This document shows, one piece after another, positions 49,759 through 62,700 of a DNA stretch of 64,000 bases. Below the pieces are notes generated by a model. It did no database searches, was not told the DNA's origin, and was given only the letters and a program-made list of their open reading frames with translations. This DNA is from Caecitellus pseudoparvulus (Eukaryota > Bigyra: Bicosoecida). Where the stretch lies: positions 62,001 to 126,000 of the forward strand of contig CBFFRQ010000049.1 in the NCBI GenBank assembly GCA_965644315.1, written 5' to 3'. How positions within the stretch are numbered: the stretch's first letter is position 1; each line of letters begins with the position of its first letter. Both the position numbers and the translations under genes were made by a program.

Positions 49759-52627
49759 ATGTCGTATGTTATCAAGCGCGGCGGCCAGAAGGAGCCCATC
49801 CATTTTGACAAAGTGACGGCTCGCATCTCCACTCTCACCAACGGCCTCGATGCTGCCGTGGACCCTGTACGTGCACAGCTCCGCGGTGGCCGAGGTCTGA
49901 CTGGCCTAATGGCACGCCGATGTTAAAAATTTGCTTCTGTATCGTTGCTTCCCCTGCTTGTGCCCGGTGCAGGTCATGGTGGCCCAGCGCGTGATCAGCG
50001 GCATTTACCCTGGCGTGACAACTGAGGAACTCGACATGCTGGGCGCTGAGACAGGTGCGTGTGCGCTCCCACACACCAAACGATAGTAAATCAACACAGT
50101 GTCCCCATGGACGCGTCTTGTGAGGCGCGGCATGCGTTCTTCGTGTCTCACGTCACTCCCTTTGTGTGGCGTTGGCAACGGCCTCCCGTGCGCGCAACAT
50201 TTGAATCAATCCGCACCACTGCTTCCCGCAGCTGCGTACGCCGCCACCCTGCACCCGGACTATGCTCTGCTGGCCGGCCGCATCTGCGTCTCCAATCTTC
50301 ACAAGAAGACCAACCCAGAGTTCGCTGAGGTCGCGCAGGCACTGCGTGACTACGTTCACCCCAAGGTGAGCGTGGTTGCAAGAGCACCGGCGCCGCCCGC
50401 CAAGCACCACACTGCGCCATCGTTGCCTGCGCAGACTGGCGCTCCAGCGCCCCTCATGAGCGCCGCAGTGAACGACATTGTGCAAGCAAACAAGGAGCGC
50501 CTGCAGGCTGCCATCGACTACGACCGTGACTACATGTTCGACTTTTTCGGCTTCAAGACGCTGGAGCGGTCGTACCTGCTCAAGATGCACGGCAAGATTG
50601 CTGAGCGCCCCCAGCACATGTACATGCGCGTTGCCCTGGGCATCCACGGAGAGGATGTGGATGCGGCCATCGAGACGTACAACCTCATGTCCCTGCGATA
50701 CTTCACGCACGCGACGCCGACGCTGTTCAACGCCGGCACCGACCGCCCGCAGCTGTCCAGCTGCTTCTTGCTCACCATGAAGGGGGACAGCATTGACGGC
50801 ATTTACGACACGCTGAAGCAGTGCGCCTGCATCTCCAAGTTCGCTGGCGGCATCGGGCTGTCCATCCACAACATTCGGGCCACCGACAGCTACATCCGCG
50901 GCACCAACGGCTCCAGCAACGGCATTGTGCCCATGCTGCGTGTCTTCTCCAACACTGCGCGGTACGTGGACCAGGGCGGAGGCAAGCGCAAGGGCTCCTT
51001 CGCTGTGTACTTGGAGCCCTGGCACGCCGACATTCTGTCCTTCCTGGACCTGAAGAAGAACCATGGCAAGGAGGAGGCCCGTGCGCGCGACCTGTTCTAC
51101 GCTCTGTGGGTGCCAGACCTGTTCATGAAGCGCGTGCAGGCCGGCGGCACGTGGACCCTCATGTGCCCCAACGAGTGCCCCGGCCTCGCTGACTGCTGGG
51201 GGGACGAGTTCGAGGCCTTGTACGAGAAGTACGAGGCGGAGGGTCGAGGGCGCAAGACCATGGACGCTCAGAAGCTCTGGTATGCCGTGCTGGACAGCCA
51301 GATCGAGACTGGCACCCCATACATCTTGTACAAGGATGCCTGCAACCGCAAGAGCAACCAGCAGCACCTGGGCACCATCAAGTCCTCCAACCTGTGCACT
51401 GAGATTGTGGAGTACACCGCTCCCGACGAGGTCGCTGTGTGTAACCTGGCCTCCATCGCACTGCCCATGTTCGTCAAGGACGCTGAAGAGGGCGAGGCTG
51501 CTGCGGCAGCAGCCGCTAGCACTGGCAGCAAGGTCTTTGACTTTGAGCTTCTGGAGCGCATCACCCGCGTGGCCACGAAGAACCTGAACAAAGTCATCGA
51601 CGTCAACTACTACCCCGTGCCCGAGGCCCGCAAGTCCAACATGCGCCACCGCCCCGTGGGTATTGGTGTGCAGGGACTGGCGGATGTCTTTGCACTCATG
51701 CGCATGCCCTTCGACTCCCCCGAGGCCAAGGCTTTGAACCGGGACATCTTCGAGACCATGTACTACGGCGCCGTTGCAGCCTCCATCGAGGTCGCGGCAG
51801 TGGACGGCCCGTACGAGACGTACGAAGGCTCCCCTGCCTCGCAGGGCAAGCTGCAGTTCGACCTGTGGGGTGTCACACCCTCTGAGCGCCACGACTGGGC
51901 CGGGCTGAAGGCGGAGCTGGCCAAGCACGGCATGCGCAACTCCCTCCTCCTGGCGCCCATGCCTACAGCCTCCACCGCGCAGATCCTGGGGAACAACGAG
52001 GCCACCGAGCCATTCACCTCCAACATCTACAACCGGCGAGTGCTGGCTGGCGACTTCACCGTCGTGAACAAGCATATGATGCGGGACCTCATCGCCCTGG
52101 ACATGTGGACTCCTGAAATCCGCAACTTGGTCATCGCCCACCGCGGAAGCATCCAGAACATCCCCGGCATTCCAGACCACATCAAGGCCCTCTACAAGAC
52201 AGTGTGGGAAATCAAGCAGCGTGTGCTGCTGGACATGGCAGCTGACCGCGCTCCATTCATCTGCCAGTCGCAGTCCATGAACCTACACATTGCCGACCCT
52301 ACTCACGGAAAGCTCACGGGTGCCCATTTCCACTCCTGGAAGCTGGGCTTGAAGACTGGCATGTACTACCTGCGCACCCGACCTAAGGCAGATGCCATCC
52401 AGTTCACCGTGGACCAGCAGCTGGCGGCTCAGACTCTCGCGAAAGAGTCGGCTTCCGCTGCCTCAAGCAAGGCTGTCATGCCTGCTACGCCCCCTCGAGT
52501 GCCCTCTGGCTCTGACACCATCTCTCCCTCCCAAGACCCTGCTGGCAGTGCCTCCAAGCCAGCCGCATGTGTCTGGCGCCCAAAGCACCTGCGGGATGAC
52601 GAGGAGTGCCTGATGTGCGGGTCGTAA
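49759..52627 (+). CDS. RRM1: Ribonucleoside-diphosphate reductase large subunit
   Basis: Exons 49759-49866, 49973-50054, 50232-50365 and 50435-52627 give 838 aa; the extra length over human RRM1 (792) is mostly the C-terminal linker and a 16-residue Ala/Glu insert. Parts in order: ATP-cone (residues 1-92, [20 protein letters not shown]), then the class I barrel. Catalytic residues visible: Cys in [11 protein letters not shown], the Asn/Cys/Glu set in [11 protein letters not shown], partner motif NLASIALPM, the radical-relay tyrosines in [10 protein letters not shown], and the C-terminal redox motif CLMCGS. With the small subunit it reduces NDPs to dNDPs in the cytosol. Four exons, with the third intron 69 nt and the second 177 nt, show that this is a cellular gene and not a viral copy. 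The 675-aa frame on the opposite strand is a shadow. Confidence 0.97.
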
Positions 52628-52776
52628 GCTGGAGCACTGAGTGTGCGTGGGTATGGACGCTGCGCAGTCGGACTGCCGGGTCATATCCCTTATCAGCAAC
52701 TGCTGCCCCTTTTTTACCTTATGCGCGAACGTTCCGTGGCTGGTCTTGCTGGCCTGCCTCTGGGGCCTTTGGTACA

Positions 52777-53975
52777 ATGAACTGCTTCTGTGAGGCTCGT
52801 ATGGTGTGGGTTGTCGTCCTGCTCGCGCTGCTCATGGTGAATGCCGCTCAGGGGCGTGTTGCCCTTGTGCTGGGCAGTGGAGGGCTTGTTGGGAGCGGCT
52901 TGGTTGCCCGCTTGCGGGATCGAGGTTGGCAGGTGCAGGAGGTGAGCCGGAGTCAACGTCCAGGCGTATCGTGAAGGCTTTGGTACCATCACCTCCACCA
53001 CCTGCGCAGGTCACAGGTCGCAAGCACATCGACCTCCGCCGGGCAGGAGCCCTGGATAGATTCAAGTACGTGTCAAAGTGGCGTCTCAGAGACACCTTTG
53101 CTCGGCCACGGCTCGTGAACCTGGTGCAATCCTGCCGTCCTCGCAGTCCTGCGGAAATTGACATGGTCTACTTTTTGGCGTGTGAAGTGGGGGGCTCCAA
53201 GTACCTGTACGGACATGAGAAGCAGGCACAGATTGAAGTGCTCCGACACAACATGCAGATCTACGAAGTGGTGTGGCCGTGGATTCAGGAGCACGCCTTG
53301 AAGGCAGTCTTTGTCTCTTCACAGCTGCAGGCTGAAGCGACACCCTACGGCGCCGTAAAGCGCCTTGGCGAAGCCTGGGCGGCTCAAGTGCCTACCGCTC
53401 GCACCGTGCGGCTGTGGAATGTGTACGGGCGGGAGAGGGAAGGCGTGAAGAGCCACGTCATCAACGATTGGGTGGTGGCGTGCCTGCGCCATGGAGAGGT
53501 GCACGCGCTGACAAACGGCAAGGAGGCTCGGCAGTTCCTGCACACCCTTGACGCAGCTGACGCCTTTGTCAGCATGGCAGAAGCGTGGGACATCGTGCCT
53601 TCAGTGGTGGACCTCACCACAGGGCAGTGGACGCCGCTGACGGCACTTGCTTCCAGCATCCAGCTGGCGCTGCAGGAGTCTGGGCGGGGCAACTGCACTT
53701 TCCACTGGGCGGCGCGCGAAGCAAAGGGGAACATCCGCCGCCGGGCTCCCGTGCTGTCCTCTGCATTCCACTTGCACCACCTCGGCGTTTGGTCACACCT
53801 CCAGGCAGCCGGCGTTGGCGCACAGGTGGAGGCCGACATTGACGCTTTCGTCGCCCAAGGCAGACACCATGTGCTTGGCTCCAGGTCACTTCTAGCCGGC
53901 GTGAAGCAAGTCATCCAAGAAATTCTGGATGAGAGCCAGAAGACTCTGCCCTCCGCCGATCAGACTGAGCTGTAG
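52777..53975 (+). CDS. NAD-dependent epimerase/dehydratase-family protein, secretory
   Basis: Exons 52777-52941 and 53010-53975 (68-nt intron, phase 0) give 376 aa; the Met at 52801 is an alternative start. A signal peptide or membrane anchor (MVWVVVLLALLMVNAAQG) comes first, followed directly by the Rossmann strand RVALVLGSGGLVG with an intact dinucleotide motif. The catalytic Ser and Tyr-x3-Lys set is intact (FVSSQLQAE, PYGAVKRLGE). Motifs VRLWNVYGRE and FLHTLDAADAF follow the NDP-sugar epimerase pattern. Family members act on NDP-sugars (UDP-glucose/galactose, GDP-mannose and others); the substrate is not evident. Placement after a signal peptide suggests the ER or Golgi lumen, which is unusual for the family. 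It ends five bases before the convergent SET-PHD gene. Confidence 0.85.
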
Positions 53976-53980
53976 GCCTG

Positions 53981-56900
53981 TTAGGCTTGTGCTGCCTTCA
54001 ACTTGGCACTCAAGCTCTTTACGACGCCAGCCTGCTGCTCGAGGCGGCGACTCAATTTCGCTGTGAGTCGTTTCCAGCGCCTTTCCCTTGCTGAATGAAT
54101 CTCTTGCTGCTCTTCCAGCGCTTCGCGCCACTTGGAGTGCTCCTCTGAGGCCAACTCAGACACCTGCCGAAGGCGTGTGCCCAAGCTTGCCGCTGCGCAC
54201 TGCTCCATGTCTTCTCCAGTGTCAGGCGAGGGGCCCAGCCTGGAGGCCTTCCGCTGGTGTCCTGTAGGGGCTGCACTCAGGGCAGGGACTGGCGCGGGGT
54301 CGCAACTCGCTTCTGGTGTGCTTGGTAGCACGCTTGGGACTCGCACCCTGCGCGCCGCCAAGGCTGCTTTGAGGTGCTCGATTTGCTCACGGCTTTCGCT
54401 TTGGAGCAACTGGTAGCGCATGGACCATAAGTGACAGCTTTGGCACGATCCAGCGCTGCCCCCCAGCGGACTGCTGCTCGCCAGCTTGGATGCCAGGTCC
54501 GATGCGGGTGTGTGCCCGAATTGCTGCACCACCGCGGCAGTCTCGCTGCCAGTGCTGCTTCGACGGGAAGCAAGTACACCAGGGCTTTCACCAGATATCC
54601 TCACCAGTGACTTGGACGCTGGAGCAACGCCCTGACTTGTGTGCCCAGTGGGGGTCACTGAATCCAGCGCCTCCAGCGCAGCGTGCAGTTCACGGCGCCA
54701 GCGGAAGAGTGTTCGTTGGCTCACAAGCTTGCCGGGGCTCATGCTTCCTGGAACAAGCCAGCTCATCGCCCTCGAGCGAGCTCCTTGATGAGCCGGGGAT
54801 GGGCTCCCCTTGCCGTCAGGTGCAAGGTGCAGCTGCGTTGCCTGCAGCATCGCAGCTGGTGAAGAGTTGCGCCCGCGCCGCTCCCCACCAGACCCCGCCT
54901 TCCCACCTGCAGGCAGGGGGACCAGTGGTGACTGTTCTGCTGAACTACTTGGCATTGAGGGCTGCCCTTCCTCTGCACTGTCATCGTCCGAGGCGGAGCA
55001 GGCGCCGGTGCCCTGCCCAGCGCCCTGCTCTGGCAGGTCAGTCAACGGGTGTCTGACCTGAACCCCCGCTCTCCCACCAAAGCCTGGCTGTTGCCAGTGG
55101 TCACCAAGGTTTTGATGTGCACCTTGCTGCAGATGGGGTGCGCGTGCTGCAGCCAGGTGCACGCCCCGCAGCACAAACACGTCAGCCAGCAGCCCCTTCA
55201 AGCGGTCCAGGGCATCCACTGATGTGGCAACTTCGTACACAGCCTCCACATGAGCAACATGAATGTTTGTCGTTAGTAAGTGGTGACGCAATCGTGGAAG
55301 CTCTGCCGTGACGCCTTCCGGCCACCCCATGCGTGCGAAGCACACCAGTGATGACAAGGATGTGCCCACTGCGTCATCAGGGTCTCTGGCCAGCAGCCTG
55401 TCCAAGCAGTTGAAGTCCAGCTTTTCGTACTCCGCAGCTTCGCCGGCAGGGGTCGTTGGGGTTGCCGTGCTAGGCGACTCGTGCTGCGCCTGGGCTCCCC
55501 AGTGGGGCTCTGTCATTGGTGCAGCGCTGCGCTCCCAACTTTGGCGAAACGCCTGCTGTGACCCAGTCGTGAGTTCGACTTTGAGCAGGCGGCACAGCGC
55601 CCGAGTCACGACAAAGCCTATGAGAGCACACTCTTGCATTAATCCTCGCCCATCGTCGGTCTTACCACCGTTTAGAATTTGCGACACCTGACGATTGGCA
55701 AGCCGGGCAAGCCCACTGCCCAGCGGGCACATCGTGCTCTGTCATGCCCACGCAAGACAAGTGGAAGGCAAGGGGACAGAAGTCGCAGCAAAGCAAACTG
55801 CCCACACCTGAGCACTTGCCGCACACTTGCTGGTTGCTGTCAGTGCCTGAGCCCCGGACCACCCGGTCGCCCCCTGCAGCCTCATCTGCGCTGCCGGTCA
55901 GCAGCCACGCTGCAGCCTCTTGCTTCACCAAGTCCCGAACCTCAGGCTGGGCGAGGGCTGCGCAGCGGGAATACAAGCCCTTCAGCCGCGCTTGCTTGGC
56001 CAGGTTGAGCCCCACAGCAGCCCCTGCCCTGCCTCGCTTGAGCGCTCCCCTTCTCACAGCTCCCACCCTGAAGACTTGTCGGTCCCGCGCGAATCGAAGC
56101 TCAAGAGGGGTACTCTGTGATGGAAGCGTGGGAATGCGTCATGCTTACTGACATGCGTAGTGTGCACAGGGAAGTGCAGCAACATCACGCACTGTTGAGC
56201 CCCAAATGGCGCCTACGGGCCCCACCTGTGCGCGGTGGCCTTGCCCGACAGGGTACGCCACTTGGTCGCTGTCAGGGTCCCAGGCCGCCCTGGCACCAAA
56301 CTTGGGGACAAGGCGAGCCCCGCCACGCCTGAGTGGCATCAAAGTCGCCTCCTTGCTCACAGGGCCAGTTGGCTGCTTGCCCGCCAGCCGTGCCATTTCA
56401 TCACTGCCTGCCAAGCCCTTCCCCTTGCGTCTGGCTCGGAGAGTTGCCCGGTGCTTCCTCGCCGCTCCGGCGTCTGCCAAGAAGCCACGGCAGGTCTCTG
56501 CCCCACACAAACACTTCCAGGGGCTCTCCCCGAAGTGACACCATTGGTAGTCGTAACTCAGCTCCTCCCCCGCTGAGATGTCCTTGACGGCAAACATGGC
56601 GACGCGTGTCTCATTCCCCACTTGCCACTTTTGGGTCATACAGTTGGGGCCGCAGCTATGGTTCAAGAACCTGGCAAGCCCGCCAGCCAAGCCAGCGTCG
56701 ATAGTGACGTCGGGGCCGATTTCCATGAGGTAGAAGTGGGGGTTGCCACTCTCCTGGTACATCTTCTTACGCCGCTCGACTTCAGCACGGTCGATGACGT
56801 CCCCCACATACTCCACGACGAAAGCACCACTTGGAATGTCCTGTGTGGCGAAGGCCCCCCAGCCCTTTGCCCCGCAGTACTTCAGCTCCACGTTCCATGG

Positions 56901-57500
56901 GTTCGCGCCGGCAGTGGAGAAGGCGCGGTTGCCACACGCCCCCTCACCAAAGCTGCAGTTGTTGGCGTTGCACTCAACCTGCACGACCCTATTCTCGCCT
57001 GCAGTGGCGCACTTGGGCGTGCCACAGGCCACTGCAACAGCGGCGTAGTCAGCGGCACTCACACTCCTCGTCACACTGCGCAGCGCCTCGGGCTTTGCAG
57101 CTGCAGCCTCCGACGCAGTCCGAGGCAGTTGCCAGAGTCAGGGAAACGTTCGCCTTCCTCACTGCAGGGCTCATGTACCTCAACTTTTTCAGCTTCTTGT
57201 ACGGGTGGATTGCCTGCGCAGCGCGCAGCACGTGGCAAAGGCCATTGCGTGGGGTGCCTGCGGCATTTGAACGGCAGCAGGCCACACCTGACTGCTTCGG
57301 CTCATTCCCGCTGAGAATTCACTGGATCCGAGCTCTTCTGCCGCATCAAAATCAATACACTGCACTGCAAGTGCGTGGCCAAGCATGCAAGACGCATGCC
57401 TACTGCTTGCAGGCGCCCATCGCAGCCTGTCCCCCCCTCCACTGGCTCGGCATGCTGCCAGCAGGGCCGCGTGCACACCGCTCCTCGCAGTGCAGTCCAT
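53981..57500 (-). CDS. SET-PHD histone methyltransferase (H3K36-type), 1055 aa
   Basis: Exons: 57500-57404, 57337-57288, 57213-57063, 56998-56193, 56114-55688 and 55617-53981; all five introns are 64-78 nt and in phase. Six-frame translation splits this gene into four pieces; splicing joins them. AWS domain, about residues 80-125 (ASDCVGGCSCK, CDEECENRVVQVEC, CSFGEGACGNRAF). SET domain to about 250: GWGAFATQDI, FVVEYVGDVI, the cofactor motif FLNHSCGPNC, then ELSYDYQW. A post-SET cluster follows (CLCGAETCRGF). The AWS-SET-post-SET order is that of NSD/ASH1/SETD2, which methylate H3K36. A C4HC3 PHD finger lies near 468-508 (CGKCSGVGSLLCCDFC, HLSCVGM, WACPACQ). The 550-residue C-terminus is Ser/Pro-rich and ends in a basic coiled coil. 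The exon 5-6 join (GTGTCG donor, TCATAG acceptor, ATTAAT branch-like site) is the least certain; a separate coiled-coil gene is the alternative. Confidence 0.8.
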
Positions 57501-57631
57501 GACAACCGTGGTGCACGCTATTGAGCAGGTGGCAAGCAAGTCAGTGCCTCCTTGGGGCAGGGTAGTTGTTTGGATTTTGGAGCCCCACGCATGCTGCAGC
57601 GCTGCAGCCACGCCTCAGAAACCTGCCACGC

Positions 57632-59471
57632 TCACACTTCATCCCAAAGGTGCTCATTCTCTGCTGTGAGGGCTGCAGCCGCGTCTTTTACGGCGTCCCC
57701 CACTTCACCTTCTATGGAGCCATCTTCCAAGATGGCCTTCAAGCAGCTGGCGATGTCTGCCTGCCGGTACACGGCCCCGCCCGCCCCGGCTAAATCCAGC
57801 CTGCGGCTACCCAGCAAAGCCTTCAGAAGCAACAGGTACTCCACACGCAGGTGACTCTCGGGCCCGAGATCAACCAGCTCTCTCAGGCAAATGTCAGCAA
57901 TGACACGCACATCAGCGCCCATCAGGACGCCCGCCGTGCTGGGGCGTTGCAGGAGATGGCACAACAGCTGCACAGCTGTTGACAGGCTTGTTTCCGGCAC
58001 CCGCACGTCATCTTCACCACCAAAGTCTGCCCTGTTACTAAGCACGGCAAGTGCTCCATCGATCAAATTCTGGCCGCGCGCGTCTCCCACTGCTGCCGCC
58101 AAGATTACGTCAAAGTCGCTGCTCTGCAAGCTCAGCAGCGCTGCCAGTGCGTCCACCCACGCGATTCGAATGGGCACCGTCCAAGGCACGACAGCTGCTG
58201 CCTCCAGCAGAACAGCAATACAAGCACACTGAGTCTCCACTGCCAGTGTGGCACTAGACTGCGATATTTGCTGCAGAATGGTGGCCAGGAACATCAGCCA
58301 GGTGGCGGCTGAATGTGCGTCCACCCCAGGCGACGTCCCTGGAACGGCACTTTTCACCTCGGCCCCCCCGAGCCTTGGCGGCCAGCAAACTGTACATGGA
58401 GCAAACTTGGCACCTGTGATGGCATTCCACAGACCACTGCTCGATGCTGCGATGGCATCGTCCACCTCCCATCCCCAGCGCCCATCCCAGCAACCGCTAA
58501 GCACCTCTGGCTCCACCTGTCCCAGCAGGTACAGAAATTGTGCTGTTCGAGTGCACAGAAGGGGCGGGGCCGTCACTTGCCAAAGACTGAGCAAGAGCCG
58601 TGGGAGGGCAAAGTCGTCTCGAGCGGCGGCGGCCTGCCACTCCTCATCTTCCCCAACAGCAGATGCCAGCTCCACGCCTGCTGCCACAGCTCGCGTCAGC
58701 GCTGATACGTTGCCACCACCTGTTTGCAGCGCCCCTAAGCCATGCAAGATGTCGTCACTGTCTGGTAGCCCAGTGGCTCGCAGGGCTTCCCACACCCCCT
58801 CCTCCTCGGCAATACTGCAGGCTTCCTCCACAAGCTCCTCACACTCAAGCGTCGCTTCCCGCTCTGCTTGGCTCACAACGCCTTCCGGCTTGGACCAGGA
58901 CGTGGCACCTGTCACTGTGTGTACGTAAAAGACATCGCCCTTCCCTGTGCCCCTGCTCTCAGTGTGCCGCTCCACCCAGGAGCCCCCTGAAGCTCCAGAT
59001 GAAGGGCCCAAAGTGCAAGGCACCACGTCCGTGTCGTGCCACTGCTGAAACGCTGCGGGGAGCGATGTGGGGAAGGAGGCGATCATGGCCTCCAAAGCAG
59101 GGTCTTCCACTGACTCGTGCAGCACGAGGTGGGCTGCTGCATGAGCTGGCGAGGCCGCAAGACCACCAGCGCCAGCAGCTTGAGCTGCAGGCTCAGCTGC
59201 CAGCGACTCGATTGCTGCTTGCTCTTCCTCATGGGCCTCTTCATCCTCAGGTCGGAGGAAGTCTTCATCTTCCTTGTCGAAGAGGGGCACGTCTTCCTCA
59301 TTCAGGCCGTCGGGCGGATCCCAGGAAGTTTCTTGACTTTCCCTGCGAGGGCAAGGTGGAAGGTGGCGGAACTTGATCCCCGTCGACCACGCCGAGCACG
59401 GTTCCGCACACGTTGTAGAAATAGGTCGCAGAGCCGTCACCCGGGACGCAACGTCGCCAATATGTCTCCAT
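57632..59471 (-). CDS. WW-WW-SPIN90/Dip1-like Arp2/3 regulator, 590 aa
   Basis: Exons 59471-59410 and 59342-57632 (67-nt intron, phase 2). The splice rebuilds a WW domain right at the N-terminus, residues 4-33: WRRCVPGDGSATYFYN joined to VESQETSWDPP. A second WW lies at about 140-170 (WVERH, then VFYVHTVTGATSWSKPEG), after an acidic spacer (EEDVPLFDKEDEDF). The C-terminal third matches the SPIN90/Dip1 leucine-rich domain (VRVIADICLRELVDLGPES, LRVEYLLLLKALL, QADIASCLKAIL). SPIN90 and Dip1 activate Arp2/3 without a pre-existing filament and so seed linear actin filaments. Animal SPIN90 has an SH3 domain in front; here two WW domains take that place, both of which bind proline motifs. 131 bp separate it from the SET-PHD gene start on the same strand. 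Confidence 0.82.
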
Positions 59472-59760
59472 GAACCTGGCACCTGCTGCTGCCGTGTGTC
59501 TACCGCTTGGGGGAGCGGGTGCTCGACTCCTGGTCCAAGCACAAGCTTCGTGGGCGGCGAGGGCAGGGGCTGCTTGATCTGGGACGGTGCTCTTAAAAAT
59601 GTTTCCCCCGTTCCTTGTGCAGGCACTTGCCCCCAGTTCCACCTTGCGTTATCAAAAGTGTGCCTTCATGCTGACTTGGGGTGGCTGGCTCCCTGCGGAA
59701 TTGGACTTGGCGCTGCCAGTCGCCTGGCCTGAAGCTCAGAGCCAGCCTTTCGAGTGAGCC

Positions 59761-62700
59761 ATGGACAAGGAGCTGCTGAAACCCGTGGATACAGTGGAGG
59801 AAAAATGGCGACTGCTCCCCTCCTTCCTGAAGGTGCGTTCAGTCTGCACAGCCGTGCCGTCAAAGCGAACGTCCACACCCAGCACTGCCTTTCTGCTCCC
59901 CCCAGGTTCGAGGTGTCGTGAATCAGCACATCGCAAGTTACAACCACTTTGTGACAGTTGGTCTGAAGAGCATGCTGAAGGCTAACGCCGTCGTCAGGAG
60001 CGAGGTGCGTGTCTCACGCTCGCGCCGGCTGAGTGGCGCACTGGCTCTCACCGATCCAACTCCCCGTCGCCTGTACAGGCTGATCCCAAGTTCTTCCTGG
60101 AGTACGTCAACATTTACGTCGGGCAGCCCAACGCAGAGGAACAGGACATGGTGCAGAGGCAAGGTATGGCTGAAAGGCTGCACAGTTCAGCGCCAAGCGC
60201 TGTCTTCATTCCGTGCACCCACCCTGCACAGTAAGCCCGCACGAGTGCCGCTTGAGGGACCTGACCTATGCGGCGCCAGTGTACGTCGACGTGAAGTACA
60301 CTCGTGGGGATACAGTTGTTCTGCGTCGCAAGGTGGAGGTTGGGCGGTTGCCCATCATGCTCCGCTCAACACTGTGCGTGTTGACCGGCAAGTCCCCGGC
60401 ACAGATGATTGCCCTGCAGGAGTGCCCACACGACCCCGGTGGCTACTTCGTCATCAAAGGGACTGAGCGGGTTGTACTGAGTCAAGAGCAGCTATCCAAG
60501 AACCGCATCATTTTGGAGCTGGACCCGAAAGGCGACGTGTCGGCGTCAGTGACCTCCTCCACGGCCATGCGCAAGTCACGCACAGTCATTCACCTCAAGA
60601 ACAACTACCTTCACATGAAGCACAACACAGTGGGGGACGACGTCCCCATTGTTGTTGTGTTCAAAGCAATGGGCATTGTCAGCGACCAGGAGATTGTGTC
60701 CCTCATCGGAGCTGAGGATGGCTTCCAGGAGTACATTGTGGCAGCGCTGGAGGAAGCGTCGGCCTTGGGCATCTTTACCCAGGCGCAAGCTCTGGACTAC
60801 CTAGGCAGCTTGATCAAAGCCAAGCGCCTGGCTGGCTCAAGCTCCTCCCTCTCCCGCACTGACGAAGCGCGCAACATCCTCACGGATGTCGTTTTGGTGC
60901 ACGTGCCTGTCGTGGCATTCAACTTCAAGCTGAAGGCAACGTACATGGCTCACATGGTGAGACGCATTTTGCTGTGCGCGACAGGAGTCTTGGAGCTGGA
61001 TGACAAAGATTACTACGGCAACAAGCGCCTGGAGCTTGCTGGCCAGTCCATAGCCCTGCTGTTCGAAGACTCCTTCAAGCGCTTCAACGGGGAGCTATCC
61101 AGGCAGGCGGACAATGTCCTGAGCAAGCCAAGCAGGGCCTCTTCCTTTGACGTCGTGAAGCATGTCCGCCCAGACATTATCACCAACGCCATGGTGCAGG
61201 CGATCGCCACTGGGAACTGGTCCCTCAAGCGTTTCAAGATGGAGCAAGCAGGCATGACGCAACAAGTCACGCGCCACTCTTACCTGTCAGCGATGGGTCT
61301 GATGGCCCGTGTGCAGTCACAGTTTGAGAAGACCCGCAAGGCTGCTGGGCCACGTGCACTGCAGCCTTCACAGTGGGGCATGCTGTGCCCCTCTGACACG
61401 CCAGAAGGGGAAGGTTGCGGCCTGGCCAAGTCTCTCGCCCTGCTTACCCACGTCACGACTGATGAAGAGCCTGCCCCAGTGCACCGCCTCTGCTTCGACC
61501 TCGGCATGGAAGACATTGAAATGCTTGCTGGTGAAGAAATCAATGCTGGCAACTTCCTCGTGTTCCTGAACGGGTTGCTCGTCGGTGCTCACCGCCGCCC
61601 TCACGAGTTTGCGAGGCGCATGCGCCTGCTGCGCCGCCTGGGCATCATTGGGGAGTTCGTCTCAGTATACCTGCACGAAGATCAGCATAGTGTTCACATT
61701 TCCACTGATGGCGGACGGGTGTGCCGTCCGCTGATTATCGTGGATCCCGTCACGCGGCAACCCCGCATCACACAGGAACACATCTCGCAGGTGAGAGCCG
61801 GGCTGAGGGACTTCAACTCGTTCCTGGTGGACAACTGCATTGAGTATGTGGATGTCAGCGAGGAGAACAACTGCCTTGTTGCACTACGCGAGGTTGACAT
61901 CCGGGAGGGTACGACACACCTGGAAATTGACCCCATGACAGTGCTGGGTGTTGTGGCAAGTCTCATCCCATACCCCCACCACAACCAGTCCCCACGAAAC
62001 ACGTACCAGTGTGCCATGGGCAAACAGGCCATGGGAACCATTGCGCACAACCAGCTTGAACGCATTGATACGCTGATCCTGCTTATGTGCTACCCACAAC
62101 GCCCGCTGGTGCGCACGCGGGTCAGCGACATGATCGGATTTGACCAGTTGCCAGCGGGGCAGCAAGCCATCATTGCCGTCATGTCATACAGCGGGTACGA
62201 CATTGAGGATGCCATTGTCCTGAACAAGGCTTCGCTTGACCGTGGCTTCATGCGGTGCTGGGTCATGCGCAAGTACGCAACCACCATGATGGCATACCAA
62301 AACGGCACGTATGACAGGGTAATGGGACCTGCACCCCTCGCTGAAGGGGCGTTTGCGAAAAGCCGCATGGAGCGCATGCAAGCTCTCGATTCTGACGGGA
62401 TGGCGAGGGTTGGCTGGCACGTGTACCCTGGCAATATCCTCGTGAACAAGGAGAGCCCAGCCAACACGACGGAAGCGTCTGGTCTGTCTGCTGTATCGAC
62501 CACGCAGTACAAGTCAACGCCAGTCTCCTTCAAGTCAGGCAAGAGCACCACAGCCGTCGTGGACCGCGTCATGCTCACGTCAACTCCAGCTGCAAAGCTC
62601 CTCATCAAGGTGGTGACCAGGCAATGCCGCCGCCCCGAGCTTGGGGACAAGTTCTCTTCCAGGCACGGGCAAAAGGGTGTGTGCGGCCTCATCTCCCCCC

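Noticed and set aside
50153-52180. 675-aa minus-strand frame opposite RNR
   Set aside because: RNR on the plus strand is certain and catalytic motifs are continuous; the antisense frame is a codon-bias shadow.
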